From Allopseudospirillum japonicum (GTDB lineage: Bacteria > Pseudomonadota > Gammaproteobacteria > Pseudomonadales > Halomonadaceae), in assembly GCF_900108915.1 (NCBI RefSeq), contig NZ_FNYH01000001.1:248001-312000 (forward strand): 64,000 bases of DNA, written 5' to 3'. The notes under the pieces were generated by a model that saw nothing but the letters and a program-made list of their open reading frames with translations, had not been told where the DNA came from and searched no databases. This document shows, in pieces, positions 51,694-61,836 of the stretch; the first letter of the stretch is position 1; the number at the start of each line of letters is the position of its first letter. The translations under genes and the position numbers were made by a program.

Positions 51694-52122
51694 ATGCCAA
51701 CCCCTAGGCTGCCACAAGAAGTTTTCTGCGCACAAGCTGATTTAAGCTTGTTCTTTGACGGTCAATGCCCTTTATGCCGACGAGAAATTCACTGGCTACA
51801 ACAAAAAAATCTTCCTGTGCATATTGCCTACATTGATATTAGCACTGAGGATGTTCAGCAAACGCTAGGGATAGACCAATATCAAGCCATGATGCGTGTT
51901 TTGCACGTACAAGATGCCAAAGGTAATTGGTATTTAGGCATGGATGCCAGCCGCTATTTGTATCGGCAACTTGGTTATACGACTTGGATTGCCTTAAGTG
52001 AGCTGCCTTTACTGCGCCAGCTATGTAATCTTGCTTATGCTATTTTTGCGCGCATACGCCCTTACTTGTCGCTAGGATCTCGGTGTACACAAGGCAGTTG
52101 TCGTTGGGGAGGGAAAAAATGA
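51694..52122 (+). CDS. DCC-family thiol-disulfide oxidoreductase (DUF393)
   Basis: A 142-residue protein with the defining DxxCxxC-type motif in LSLFFDGQCPLCRREIHWL near residues 18-36, then an RVLHVQDAKGNWYLGMDASRYLYRQLGY region. DCC proteins have a thioredoxin-like fold; biochemical role unknown. In several proteobacteria they are part of light/photo-oxidative regulons together with hemH and photolyase genes. Divergent from hemH across the TGTACA repeat. Confidence 0.88.
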   Translation: MPTPRLPQEVFCAQADLSLFFDGQCPLCRREIHWLQQKNLPVHIAYIDISTEDVQQTLGIDQYQAMMRVLHVQDAKGNWYLGMDASRYLYRQLGYTTWIALSELPLLRQLCNLAYAIFARIRPYLSLGSRCTQGSCRWGGKK

Positions 52123-52199
52123 GGTGTAATACGTACATCTAGCCCATCAAAAAAGCAAGCTAGCCAGCCTCTAGGAGCTAAGCTAGCTAGCGGATTCAC

Positions 52200-52505
52200 T
52201 TAAAAGCTTAATGGCATATGGGAGACATGGGGCGCATGATAAGTCGGCATACGCCCTATCATTTCATCATTTGCAACATGCTGGACAAGATAAGCCCGTG
52301 AAATACCATGACGACGCAACTCTTGATACACCTCATCCAAGCTACGAAATACCATAGGCTTATTACGCAAGCTACTAAGCACAAAAGCTTCATCATCATA
52401 TTGGATTTGTACTTGATAATAACGGCTTGCTGCATGAGTGAGCACATGAACTTCGAAGTCTTCACCACGTTTCGCTAAACGCTTTAATTCAGAACAATGC
52501 ATCAT
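52200..52505 (-). CDS. Small DUF6482-like protein
   Basis: A 101-residue basic protein: LKRLAKRGEDFEVHVLTH at the start, YYQVQIQYDDEAFVLSSLRNKPMVFRSLDEVYQELRRHGI, and AYLVQHVANDEMIG near the end. The pattern (short N-terminal helix, then a two-line beta part and H-x-x-x-x-DEM(I/C)G) resembles the DUF6482 family of Pseudomonas; function unknown. It stands behind an unusually structured leader with its own 19-codon ORF (52527-52586). ATG at 52505 follows AAGG at 8 nt. 271 bp upstream is the stop of chrA. Confidence 0.6.
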   Translation of the reverse strand: MMHCSELKRLAKRGEDFEVHVLTHAASRYYQVQIQYDDEAFVLSSLRNKPMVFRSLDEVYQELRRHGISRAYLVQHVANDEMIGRMPTYHAPHVSHMPLSF

Positions 52506-52526
52506 CTCTTTAACCTTCCTTCATTC

Positions 52527-52586
52527 TTATTCGCTTCGATTATGATTTTCTCGGGGTAGTGGCTTGATCACCCTAGTGTTATACAT
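52527..52586 (-). CDS. 19-codon leader ORF upstream of the DUF6482-like gene
   Basis: ATG at 52586 to TAA at 52527 encodes MYNTRVIKPLPRENHNRSE. It has a near-perfect AAGGAGGG ribosome site 7-8 nt upstream, and it ends 21 nt before the DUF6482-like start. The strength of the site argues it is translated. It may be a leader peptide or a real small protein; no family is recognised. The site lies inside a hairpin (see the leader element). Confidence 0.5.
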   Translation of the reverse strand: MYNTRVIKPLPRENHNRSE

Positions 52587-52728
52587 CGAGCGTCCCTCCT
52601 TAACTTACACAAGGAGTCCTGAATCCGAATAAAGTTCCCTTAGTAGAGAAGCTTAGCGCCAGGGAATCGATGCACTGCAAGCCGCTTAAATTAAGCATGG
52701 ACCCTATTGTCAGGGATACAGGCTTGCA
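52587..52728 (-). ncRNA. Multi-hairpin structured leader upstream of the short ORF
   Basis: Read on the minus strand: (1) a three-way junction, outer stem TGCAAGCC (52728-52721) with GGCTTGCA (52683-52676), holding a CCCTGACAATAGGG hairpin and a GCTTA..TAAGC hairpin; (2) TTCCCT/AGGGAA hairpin (52666-52635); (3) CTCCTT/AAGGAG hairpin (52616-52596) that covers the AAGGAG ribosome site of the 19-codon ORF. Several CCCT/AGGG segments can re-pair with the SD (AGGGA), so alternative folds are plausible. It looks like a regulatory leader or riboswitch of no class I recognise. Confidence 0.5.
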
Positions 52729-52776
52729 ATTTGATGACATTTTTCTATGACTTTGATGGCAGCGAGTTAAGAGCCA

Positions 52777-53952
52777 TCATAAGACAAGATAACCAATCCC
52801 TGCTCCCAAGATGACCAAACTTAAAGGAGAGATCTGATTAAAATGTAACAGTAAAAAAAAGATAACACCTAAAGCAAGTTCGCGGCTAGTGTTAATTGCG
52901 TGTGTAAAAATTGGATCATACAAGGCAGCAAGCAAAATACCTACCACGCCCACGTTGATTCCCATTAAAGCTGCTTGCACTAAGGCATTTTTTTGCAAGA
53001 TCTGCCAATAAGGTAAGATGCCATATAATAATAGAAAAGAAGGTAGAAAAATCGCAAATAAAGCAATGAATCCGCCCTGTATTCCCTGTAGATGGGTACC
53101 AACAAAAGCTGCAAAACTAAATAAAGGACCTGGCATAGCTTGTGCGCCTGCATATCCAGTTAAAAACGTTTGCTCACTTATCCAACCTGTTTCTACTACT
53201 TGTGATTCCAGCATGGGTAATACCACATGCCCGCCACCAAATACCCAAGTACCTGCATAATAAAATGCATTAAATATTTGCAATTCTTGCACAGCAAAAG
53301 TCTGCGTTAACCAAGGCAAAGCAAGTAACAAACAAAAAAATAAACCCAGCGCCAATTGTGCACCTAGCTTAGGGATGTGTAGCGCTAAGCGTGTCGATTT
53401 TTTTGTCTCTTGATGCTCTTGATAAATCCATATTCCCCACAGCCCCATACCAGCTAATAAAATCAATGGATGAATTTGTATTAACCATAAAGTCAAAGTA
53501 GTGACCAATAACATCCAACGTCTTGGCCTATCTAAACAAAATTGTCGTGCCATTGCCCAAACAGCTTGCGCAACCACAGCAAAAGCCACTAGATGTAGTC
53601 CTGCTACAACACCTTGATAAGTAGCCGAATCTGCTAAAATCTCCGTGGCTAACGCATACATAAGTAAAGCTGAAGGTGCCGTAAACCCGACCCAAGCGAT
53701 AAGCGCACCGATAAGCCCTTTCTGTTGCAACCCTAAAGCAAAGCCGACTTGACTGCTGGTCGGACCGGGTAAAAATTGGCATAGGGCAACCAAATTTGCA
53801 TAAGCTTCTTCCGTAAGCCAAACACGTTTTTGCACAAATTCCGCTCGAAAATACCCAAGATGTGCGGCTGGTCCCCCAAAAGAGGTGCAACCTAAACGTA
53901 AGAAAATCCAAGCTAATTGGATTAAATTAGGCGACTGTTCTCGCGCTTGCAT
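52777..53952 (-). CDS. chrA: Chromate efflux transporter ChrA
   Basis: A 391-residue inner-membrane protein of the long-chain CHR type with two homologous halves. Seen: GCTSFGGPAAHLGYFRAEFVQKRVWLTEEAYANLVALCQFLPGPTSSQVGFALG near residues 17-70 and, in the second half, FNAFYYAGTWVFGGGHVVLPMLESQVVETGWISEQTFLTGYAGAQAMPGPLF near 228-280. It exports chromate using a gradient; normal substrate may also be sulfate. ATG at 53952 follows GAGGAGG. It sits 12 bp after the EAL protein gene and may share its transcript. Confidence 0.92.
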   Translation of the reverse strand: MQAREQSPNLIQLAWIFLRLGCTSFGGPAAHLGYFRAEFVQKRVWLTEEAYANLVALCQFLPGPTSSQVGFALGLQQKGLIGALIAWVGFTAPSALLMYALATEILADSATYQGVVAGLHLVAFAVVAQAVWAMARQFCLDRPRRWMLLVTTLTLWLIQIHPLILLAGMGLWGIWIYQEHQETKKSTRLALHIPKLGAQLALGLFFCLLLALPWLTQTFAVQELQIFNAFYYAGTWVFGGGHVVLPMLESQVVETGWISEQTFLTGYAGAQAMPGPLFSFAAFVGTHLQGIQGGFIALFAIFLPSFLLLYGILPYWQILQKNALVQAALMGINVGVVGILLAALYDPIFTHAINTSRELALGVIFFLLLHFNQISPLSLVILGAGIGYLVL

Positions 53953-53964
53953 CTTTTTCCTCCT

Positions 53965-55776
53965 CTAATTTGCTAGCGCTTTTGCTGTGTCTAGATGGTA
54001 TGTAGGCGGACACATCTCAGAAGGAGGAAAGATAATTTGCATTTTGTGCTGAGTTTGTAAAACAACACAATTACCTTGTGTGCTTTTAGCTTTGTGTTTG
54101 ACATGACTTAAATGACTTGATAACTCATGTGCATTATTAACACTTAATGTATCTGCCTGAATGGCTGCCACTGAAATACTAATCAGCGGAAAAAATCGCT
54201 CTTGGCCATAACGGTCACACGTCATAATACCGCCGGCTTTTTGATGCTCTTGCGTATACAGCCCACAGATACGACGACTAAAATCTTCTAACATATCAGC
54301 AAGGCGTGTTTTCCAATCTGGGCTAGAATACACAACAATAAAATCATCTCCACCAACATGTCCAACAAAATCTTTATTTGGGCAAGCATATTTTTTCAAC
54401 AAACTCGCCACTAACAATAAAACCTCATCCCCTTTCGCATAACCATATACATCATTAAAAGGTTTAAAGCTATCTAAATCTAAATAGGCCACCACACAGG
54501 ATTGCGCTTGTTTAATTCTTTGCTCAATACATGCTTGAATGGGCACATTACCTGGCAGCATAGTTAAAGGGTTGGCATGCTGTGCACTTTTTACTTGTAA
54601 GTCAGTAATTTTTTTCAAAAGATCAATTACTTGACCCACACCTAAATACTCCTCCTCATGGGTAATAATAAAATCATCTTCCAAATATTCACGCACACGG
54701 CTCGTCACTAACTGGCTTACCTGTTCTAAACGTGTGTTCTTTTCTACACAAAGTGGATGAGATTCCATTAACTGGGAAATAGGTTTTTTACCAAATAATT
54801 CCTGCCCAAAAGGTCGAGTCAATTGATTAAATAAGCGTGCACGCACCACTAAACCAAGGGGGCGCTTATGCGCAATGACAGGTAAGGAATACCAATCTGG
54901 GTGTTGATGAAAAATTTCTGCTACCTCAGCTACCGTCATTTGTGGATGCACTGGAGTGACCTCGTGTACAAGGACAGCAGCCAGTTCTTGCTCACCATAA
55001 GCGGTAATATCAGCTCGTTGTTCTTGTTCAGGTAAGCAAAAGGTCAGGCGTCTTTGCGGTGTCGGTTGTGGACGTGCAAAGTAATAGCCTTGCATATAAT
55101 CAACACCCAAATCGCGTAAAGTAATATACTCTTCCTGAGTTTCTATTCCTTCAGCAATTAATTGACTACCCACTGCGCGAGCAATTTCCACAATAAAACG
55201 CACAAAATCTCGTTTTACTTTGTCTTGATGAATATGGTTGACAAAATGACGGTCTACTTTGACATAATTCGGTGAAAGTTCAGACCATAAACGCAAGCTT
55301 GAATAACCAGTCCCTAAATCATCCAAAGCAATCGCAAACCCCATGTCTTGATAATGGCGCACAGCATGACGCATTAAACTAAAATCATGCATGGGAGTGT
55401 GCTCAGTCAGTTCTATGACCACTTGCTCAGGTGTCATTTGATAATTTTTTAATAAATCTAAGGTTTGCCCAGATCTATGATCTGCTTGTAATAAAGTATC
55501 TGGGGTCACATTAATAAATAACTTTCCTTGTAATTGTTGACGTGTAAAAGATTCTATTGCTTTTTGTCGGCAAGCATTTTCCAAGGCAAACAAGCAGTGT
55601 TTTTGTCTTGCTTCATCAAATAAACGCATAGGCGCATGTAAGCGGCTGTCAGAAGGACCTCGGCTTAGCGCTTCAAAAGCAACGACCTCTTGACTACTTG
55701 ATTCAACAATAGGTTGAAAAAAAGTAGAAATAAGTTGACGCTTAATAATGGTAAAAATATCGTTATGATCAATCAT
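53965..55776 (-). CDS. c-di-GMP signalling protein EAL-CBS-CBS-GGDEF
   Basis: A 603-residue cytosolic protein. Residues 10-245 are an EAL domain with a complete catalytic set (FEALSRGP, FINVTPDTLLQ, IELTEHT, LDDLGTGYSSLR, VKVDRHF, AEGIETQEE, QGYYFARP), so a c-di-GMP phosphodiesterase. Residues about 265-400 carry two CBS repeats, sensors for nucleotides (YSLPVIAHKRPLGLV, FIITHEEEYLGVG). Residues about 420-590 are a GGDEF domain with GGDDF and an I-site lacking the Arg (P-x-x-D), so synthase activity is doubtful. No membrane or phosphoacceptor part. Reads just before chrA. Confidence 0.92.
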   Translation of the reverse strand: MIDHNDIFTIIKRQLISTFFQPIVESSSQEVVAFEALSRGPSDSRLHAPMRLFDEARQKHCLFALENACRQKAIESFTRQQLQGKLFINVTPDTLLQADHRSGQTLDLLKNYQMTPEQVVIELTEHTPMHDFSLMRHAVRHYQDMGFAIALDDLGTGYSSLRLWSELSPNYVKVDRHFVNHIHQDKVKRDFVRFIVEIARAVGSQLIAEGIETQEEYITLRDLGVDYMQGYYFARPQPTPQRRLTFCLPEQEQRADITAYGEQELAAVLVHEVTPVHPQMTVAEVAEIFHQHPDWYSLPVIAHKRPLGLVVRARLFNQLTRPFGQELFGKKPISQLMESHPLCVEKNTRLEQVSQLVTSRVREYLEDDFIITHEEEYLGVGQVIDLLKKITDLQVKSAQHANPLTMLPGNVPIQACIEQRIKQAQSCVVAYLDLDSFKPFNDVYGYAKGDEVLLLVASLLKKYACPNKDFVGHVGGDDFIVVYSSPDWKTRLADMLEDFSRRICGLYTQEHQKAGGIMTCDRYGQERFFPLISISVAAIQADTLSVNNAHELSSHLSHVKHKAKSTQGNCVVLQTQHKMQIIFPPSEMCPPTYHLDTAKALAN

Positions 55777-55984
55777 ACTGACCTACCGCGCTGCCTGAAG
55801 CACCCTGTATGTTAACAAGGAGGTCTTGAGAGATAGAGGCCACTGCCGCTAAACATTCCTTTTTAGCTCAGTGTGCCAAGAGGTTACTAGATGAAGACTT
55901 GCTGATTCTCTAGCTTAAGATAAGACTTCAATTAGTCTATTGAAACAGTAAAGAATGACAGAAATAAGACACTCATAACGGCCA

Positions 55985-56024
55985 AAAATACCCACTTGCT
56001 AGCACCCTAATGCACTAGCAAGTG
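55985..56024 (-). terminator. Terminator after hisC
   Basis: CACTTGCTAG (55993-56002) pairs perfectly with CTAGCAAGTG (56015-56024) around a 12-nt loop. On the minus strand it runs into TATTTTTGG. Confidence 0.82.
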
Positions 56025-56038
56025 TCTGTTTGTTGTGT

Positions 56039-57145
56039 TTAGTCTCCTTGGGCAAGCACAGATGCAAAAGCCTGTAGAAATATTTGATTTTCTTCCGCTG
56101 TACTGACACTAATACGCAAACAATTGTGTAAAAGTGGATGCGCACCATCGAGACATTTAATAAGAACGCCTTTTTCTTTTAATTTTTGGAAAATCACACC
56201 TGCCTGTGCCATACGAATTAAAATAAAATTAGCTTCGCTTGCGAAGACTTCTATCTCAGGATGCAAATCAATTAATGCTTGAGACAAGATTTCACGTTGC
56301 TGGCGGATTTGCTGGCACTGCTCTTTTAAGATATCAAAATAATTCAGTGCAAGTACTGCACTGGCTTGTGTCAGCGTATTAATATTATAAGGTAAACGCA
56401 GTTTCTCAATTTCATTAATCCAAGCCGGTGCCCCCACTAAAAAGCCTAAACGCAATCCAGCTAAGCCGACTTTAGATAAAGTGCGCATGACCACTAAGTT
56501 TGGATATTTTTCTAACCAAGGTAAATAATCTGCATCCGTGAAAGCAGTATAAGCTTCATCCAATACCACCAAGCCTTGCGCTGTTTGTAAAATTTCTGCG
56601 ATTGCTGCTTCACCGTATAAATTGCCTGTTGGGTTATTTGGTTGTGCAAGGAAAATTAATGCCGGCTGGTGGGTACGGATTTGTGTCAACATGCTTTGCA
56701 AATCCAGACTAAAGTCTGTATTTAAAGGTACGCCGATATAATCCATTCCTACAAAGGTCGCAATCATTTTAAACATCACAAAACTAGGCTCAGGTGCCAA
56801 TACACTACGTCCAGAACCTGCAACTGCAAGCGCTAACAATTGAATAATTTCATCCGAACCATTCCCTAACAAGATCTCCCAGTGATCTCCAATAGCGAAA
56901 GCTTGACGCAGTTTTTGCTTAAGTTCTTGGGCATCTGCTGCTGGATAACGGTTGATAGCCACTGCCTGTAGCGCTTGTTGCCACGCTTGTTGCATATGTT
57001 CATCGGCAGGCCAAACATACGGGCTTTCCATCGCATCTAGCTTTAACATCCCTTGCGCATTTGGAACAGGATAAGCATTTAAAGCCTGAATTTCAGGACG
57101 TACCCAAGTATTTGCATAGTCTTTAGCTGATTTTTGCATTGTCAT
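56039..57145 (-). CDS. hisC: Histidinol-phosphate aminotransferase
   Basis: A 368-residue PLP enzyme making histidinol phosphate from imidazole-acetol phosphate and glutamate. Seen: YPVPNAQGMLKLDAMESPYVWP near residues 21-42, LLGNGSDEIIQLLALA near 96-111, FLAQPNNPTGNLYG near 164-177, the PLP lysine in MRTLSKVGLAGLRLGFLVG near 226-244, and a C-terminal NCLRISVSTAEENQ. It follows hisD by 83 bp, across a terminator, so it is partly uncoupled from hisGD. Confidence 0.96.
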   Translation of the reverse strand: MTMQKSAKDYANTWVRPEIQALNAYPVPNAQGMLKLDAMESPYVWPADEHMQQAWQQALQAVAINRYPAADAQELKQKLRQAFAIGDHWEILLGNGSDEIIQLLALAVAGSGRSVLAPEPSFVMFKMIATFVGMDYIGVPLNTDFSLDLQSMLTQIRTHQPALIFLAQPNNPTGNLYGEAAIAEILQTAQGLVVLDEAYTAFTDADYLPWLEKYPNLVVMRTLSKVGLAGLRLGFLVGAPAWINEIEKLRLPYNINTLTQASAVLALNYFDILKEQCQQIRQQREILSQALIDLHPEIEVFASEANFILIRMAQAGVIFQKLKEKGVLIKCLDGAHPLLHNCLRISVSTAEENQIFLQAFASVLAQGD

Positions 57146-57171
57146 CTTCTCTCATATTTTCATGGCACAAA

Positions 57172-57202
57172 CAAAAACGCAGAACCCTGGCGAGCTCTGC
57201 GT
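57172..57202 (-). terminator. Terminator between hisD and hisC
   Basis: On the minus strand ACGCAGA (57202-57196) pairs with TCTGCGT (57183-57177) and is followed by TTTTTGTTTG. It would lower read-through from hisD into hisC. Confidence 0.8.
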
Positions 57203-57228
57203 ATTCGGTTTTAATGGGGCTGCATATT

Positions 57229-58542
57229 TTACGACTGATTTTTTATCCGATATTCAGCAGAGCGGGCATGTGCACTTAGATGCTCGCCACGTGCTAATAC
57301 AGAGGCAATCTGCCCTAGCTCATGTGCACCCTGCGCGGAACACATAATCAGAGAGGAACGTTTCTGGAAGTCATAAACGCCTAAAGGGGAAGAAAAACGT
57401 GCCGTACCTGAGGTGGGTAACACATGGTTAGGGCCTGCGCAATAGTCTCCCAATGCCTCGGCGGTATAGCGTCCCATAAAAATTGCCCCCGCATGACGCA
57501 CAGAAGGCAACCAAGCTTGCGGATCTTCTACAGATAACTCTAAGTGCTCAGGTGCAATACGATTAATGATTGTCACTGCTTCTTGCTGATCAGCCACGTG
57601 AATTAAAGCGCCACGTTGCTGTAAAGAAGTACGAATAATCTCTGCCCGTTCCATTGTCGGCAGTAACTTTTCAATGCTTGCACTGACTTGTTCAATAAAG
57701 TCTGCATCCCAAGAGACCAGAATGGATTGCGCATCCTCATCATGTTCTGCCTGTGAAAACAGATCCATTGCAATCCAGTCTGCAGGAGTTTGCCCATCAC
57801 ACACCACAAGAATTTCTGAAGGACCTGCAATCATATCGATGCCTACATGGCCAAACACCATGCGTTTCGCGGTGGCCACATAAATGTTGCCAGGGCCAAC
57901 AATTTTATCCACAGCTGGCACACTTTCAGTACCATAGGCTAAAGCAGCCACTGCTTGGGCTCCACCGATGGTAAAGACACGCGTTACACCCGCCAAACAA
58001 GCAGCAGCCAATACCAATTCATTTAACTCACCTTTTGGTGTGGGCACGACCATGATAATTTCTTGTACGCCAGCAACATGAGCGGGAATCACATTCATTA
58101 AGACGGAGGAAGGATAAGCGGCTTTTCCCCCAGGAACATAGACACCAACACGATCCATCGGAGTAATTTGCTGACCTAAAAGGCTGCCATCCACTTCCTG
58201 ATATTGCCAAGAGGTCTGCTGTTGACGTTCATGGTAAGCACGCACCCGTTGCGCAGCGGCTTCTAAAGCTTGACGCTGGTTTGCTGGCAAGGTATCCAAA
58301 GCAGCTTGCAAGCGTGCTTGTGGTAATTCTAGCTCAGCAAAACTCGTCGCAGGCACTTGATCAAATTGCTGCGTATATTCTAAAACCGCTCGATCCCCTT
58401 GTGTGCGCACCCGATGTAGAATTTCACTCACCCTATGCTGCACATCTTGATTAGAGACACCTTCCCAAGCCAGTAAATGATCCAGCTGGCGGTTGAAATC
58501 GGCTTGTGTGCTGACTAAACGTGTAATTTCGAAGTTAGACAT
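57229..58542 (-). CDS. hisD: Histidinol dehydrogenase
   Basis: A 437-residue zinc enzyme making histidine from histidinol in two NAD-linked steps. Seen: [42 protein letters not shown] near residues 120-160, [34 protein letters not shown] near 185-218, the zinc-ligand [14 protein letters not shown] near 264-277, and EHLELS near 328. The ATG at 58542 gives the usual N-terminus ([24 protein letters not shown]); a GTG at 58572 overlaps the hisG stop and is possible. Confidence 0.96.
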   Translation of the reverse strand: MSNFEITRLVSTQADFNRQLDHLLAWEGVSNQDVQHRVSEILHRVRTQGDRAVLEYTQQFDQVPATSFAELELPQARLQAALDTLPANQRQALEAAAQRVRAYHERQQQTSWQYQEVDGSLLGQQITPMDRVGVYVPGGKAAYPSSVLMNVIPAHVAGVQEIIMVVPTPKGELNELVLAAACLAGVTRVFTIGGAQAVAALAYGTESVPAVDKIVGPGNIYVATAKRMVFGHVGIDMIAGPSEILVVCDGQTPADWIAMDLFSQAEHDEDAQSILVSWDADFIEQVSASIEKLLPTMERAEIIRTSLQQRGALIHVADQQEAVTIINRIAPEHLELSVEDPQAWLPSVRHAGAIFMGRYTAEALGDYCAGPNHVLPTSGTARFSSPLGVYDFQKRSSLIMCSAQGAHELGQIASVLARGEHLSAHARSAEYRIKNQS

Positions 58543-58568
58543 AGGTGAGTGATCTCTCTTGTTAAGGC

Positions 58569-59222
58569 TCACTGAGATTTTGCTTGTGTACGTGCAGCAA
58601 CACCCGCTTGTAAACGCTCAATTAACGGATGAATCAGCTGGTGTTTGATTTTCATAGAGGCTTGATTGACAACGAGGCGAGTGCTGATATCTGCGATTAA
58701 TTCGCGGGGTTCCAAGCCATTGGCTCTGAGCGTATTACCTGTATCGACAATATCGACGATCTCGTCAGCCAAACCCATTAAAGGTGCCAGTTCCATAGCA
58801 CCATACAGCTTAATCAAATCAACTTGAATACCTTGCTGCGCATAATAGCTTTTTGCTAAGTTCACAAACTTAGTCGCCACGCGACGACGACTTGCAGGGG
58901 CTGTTTGTCCTTTAATCCCTGCTGTCATAAGTTTGCAAGTTGCGATCTGCAAGTCTAAAGGTTCATATAAGCCAGCGCCTCCATGTTCTAAAAGAACATC
59001 TTTACCGGCCACCCCAATATCTGCCGCTCCTAATTGCACATAAGTCGGCACATCCGTCGCTCGGATGACAATCAGACGGACATAAGGCAAATTGGTTGCA
59101 AAAATGAGCTTGCGGCTTTTTTGTAAATCTTCTGCTGGTTCAATCCCAGCATCCGCAAGTAATGGGAGTGTATCCTCTAAAATGCGCCCTTTTGACAGCG
59201 CTAAAGTCAACATTGATGACAT
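58569..59222 (-). CDS. hisG: ATP phosphoribosyltransferase, short form
   Basis: A 217-residue enzyme making the first histidine intermediate from ATP and PRPP. Seen: [25 protein letters not shown] at the start, [26 protein letters not shown] near residues 53-78, and [29 protein letters not shown] near 147-175. The length identifies the short HisG(S) type, which needs the regulatory partner HisZ; hisZ is not in this window and must be elsewhere. ATG 59222 ([12 protein letters not shown]) was chosen for AGG at 9 nt; 59213 is the alternative. The frame opens at 59273 but would overlap murA. Confidence 0.95.
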   Translation of the reverse strand: MSSMLTLALSKGRILEDTLPLLADAGIEPAEDLQKSRKLIFATNLPYVRLIVIRATDVPTYVQLGAADIGVAGKDVLLEHGGAGLYEPLDLQIATCKLMTAGIKGQTAPASRRRVATKFVNLAKSYYAQQGIQVDLIKLYGAMELAPLMGLADEIVDIVDTGNTLRANGLEPRELIADISTRLVVNQASMKIKHQLIHPLIERLQAGVAARTQAKSQ

Positions 59223-59244
59223 GCGATAACCTAGTGATGATATT

Positions 59245-60516
<1,272 letters not shown>

Positions 60517-60564
60517 TTATTTATTCAAATGGACACCCAAACATAGGTCAATTTTGGCTTGCAA

Positions 60565-60822
60565 TTAGCCGACTTGCAGATGTTGCGCATTTTGCCATTG
60601 TTCTGGCGTATAGGTTTTGATGGTTACAGCATGAATAGCACCTGAGGCGATTTCTTCTTGCAAACCAGCATACACATATTGTTGTTTTTTCACTGGCATT
60701 TTAAGCTCAGTAAAGACGTCGCCTACAGCAGTGATTGCAAACTTACTGCCTTCACCTTGTACATAAAAATCACAGGCAGGTAAACGTGTGCTTAATAAAT
60801 CACGCACTTGATCCGAGGTCAT
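60565..60822 (-). CDS. ibaG: BolA-family protein IbaG
   Basis: An 85-residue protein that in E. coli pairs with monothiol glutaredoxin Grx4 to bind a 2Fe-2S cluster. Seen: KFAITAVGDVFTELKMPVKKQQYVYAGLQEEIASGAIHAVTIKTYTPEQW, the IbaG pattern, with the C-terminal His in IHAV. The histidine usual in GxHF is a Lys (GSKF). Gene order mlaB-ibaG-murA is as in E. coli and Pseudomonas. Confidence 0.94.
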   Translation of the reverse strand: MTSDQVRDLLSTRLPACDFYVQGEGSKFAITAVGDVFTELKMPVKKQQYVYAGLQEEIASGAIHAVTIKTYTPEQWQNAQHLQVG

Positions 60823-60835
60823 GGAGGTTCCTCTC

Positions 60836-61183
60836 TTAGGTTAAATCATCTTTTTTGTAGGCTTCAGGCTGAATACGAAAAGCCGCATGCAGATCAGAAA
60901 TATCGATAAAACGCATGAGCTCTTCACTGATGGCTGTCACTTCTAACTGCGCATTGACACTTTGGCAGACACGTTGCCAAGCAAGCAATAAAGCCATGGC
61001 AGGTGAGCCACCACGCGCGCGCGCTAGGTTCAGTGTATATTTTTGCCGTGCTTGAGGCTGCCAAGCCTGGCTAAGGGGCACTAGGTTATCAAAACCTATC
61101 TCCCCCTGCACCTCTAAGCTGTGCTTATGTTGACAAACAAGGGCAGCTTTCGCGTCTTTATATAACAAGGTGGGCGCATCCAT
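60836..61183 (-). CDS. mlaB: MlaB, STAS-domain subunit of the lipid transporter
   Basis: A 115-residue STAS-fold protein that binds the MlaF ATPase and stabilises MlaFEDB. Seen: EVQGEIGFDNLVPLSQAWQPQARQKYTLNLARARGGSPAMALLLAWQRVCQSVNAQLEVTAI, the STAS pattern, though the usual DSSG phospho-serine loop reads RGGSPA. 5 nt after mlaC. Confidence 0.92.
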   Translation of the reverse strand: MDAPTLLYKDAKAALVCQHKHSLEVQGEIGFDNLVPLSQAWQPQARQKYTLNLARARGGSPAMALLLAWQRVCQSVNAQLEVTAISEELMRFIDISDLHAAFRIQPEAYKKDDLT

Positions 61184-61188
61184 ATCGG

Positions 61189-61833
61189 TTAATCTTGTGC
61201 TTGATCAAGGTTAACCGCTGGATTCCAACCGGCAATCACTGCATCAAAGTCGCGGTTTTGCTCGCGCATAGCCTGATCAAATTGACTATTAAAAGTGAGC
61301 CCCAAATTAATTCCATTAACCACAAGGTTAATAATTTGCCATTGGCCTTGTTTATCTTTGCGAAGTGTAAAACTTAAAGGGTAATTTTGTCCTGACTGGG
61401 TTTCTACCTGCATATCGACCATATCTTGATCTGGATAGCGGCGTTCTTGATTCAAAGCGGGTAACAACTTAATGGTTTTGTATTCAAACCCTATCAGACC
61501 TTGGGTAAAAGTCCGCACGATACTTTGCTGGAAGACTTGCGCAAAGGCTGTACGCTGTTCGGGTGTCGCGGCACGGAAATATTTCCCCATCACCCGCGCG
61601 CTGATATAACGAAAATCTACGTAAGGCTCTAATCCTTGGCTCATCTGTTGATATAAGGTCTCTAAACTTTGTGCTTGAGCTTGGTGCGCATCCAAGATAC
61701 TAAGAATTTCTTGTACGCCAGCTTCAACCAAAGCACGAGGTTCAGCAGCCTCTTGTGCATAAGCTGGCAGCCAGCAAGTACTGAGCAGAAGCAGCAAAAC
61801 CATTTTGACTTTATGGAAGTTCATTAAGCGCAT
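61189..61833 (-). CDS. mlaC: MlaC, periplasmic phospholipid shuttle
   Basis: A 214-residue periplasmic protein with a signal peptide (cleavage after LPAYAQ near residue 26). It carries phospholipid between MlaA at the outer membrane and MlaFEDB at the inner membrane. Seen: YVDFRYISARVMGKYFRAATPEQRTAFAQVFQQSIVRTFTQGL near residues 72-115 and WQIINLVVNGINLGLTFNSQFDQAMREQNRDFDAVIAGW near the C-terminus. ATG 61833 has AAGGAT 7 nt upstream. 3 nt after mlaD. Confidence 0.96.
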   Translation of the reverse strand: MRLMNFHKVKMVLLLLLSTCWLPAYAQEAAEPRALVEAGVQEILSILDAHQAQAQSLETLYQQMSQGLEPYVDFRYISARVMGKYFRAATPEQRTAFAQVFQQSIVRTFTQGLIGFEYKTIKLLPALNQERRYPDQDMVDMQVETQSGQNYPLSFTLRKDKQGQWQIINLVVNGINLGLTFNSQFDQAMREQNRDFDAVIAGWNPAVNLDQAQD

Positions 61834-61836
61834 GAG

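Noticed and set aside
52676-52728. A degenerate tRNA
   Set aside because: The folded three-way shape lacks an acceptor CCA, the T-loop GTTCGA and a clear anticodon stem.
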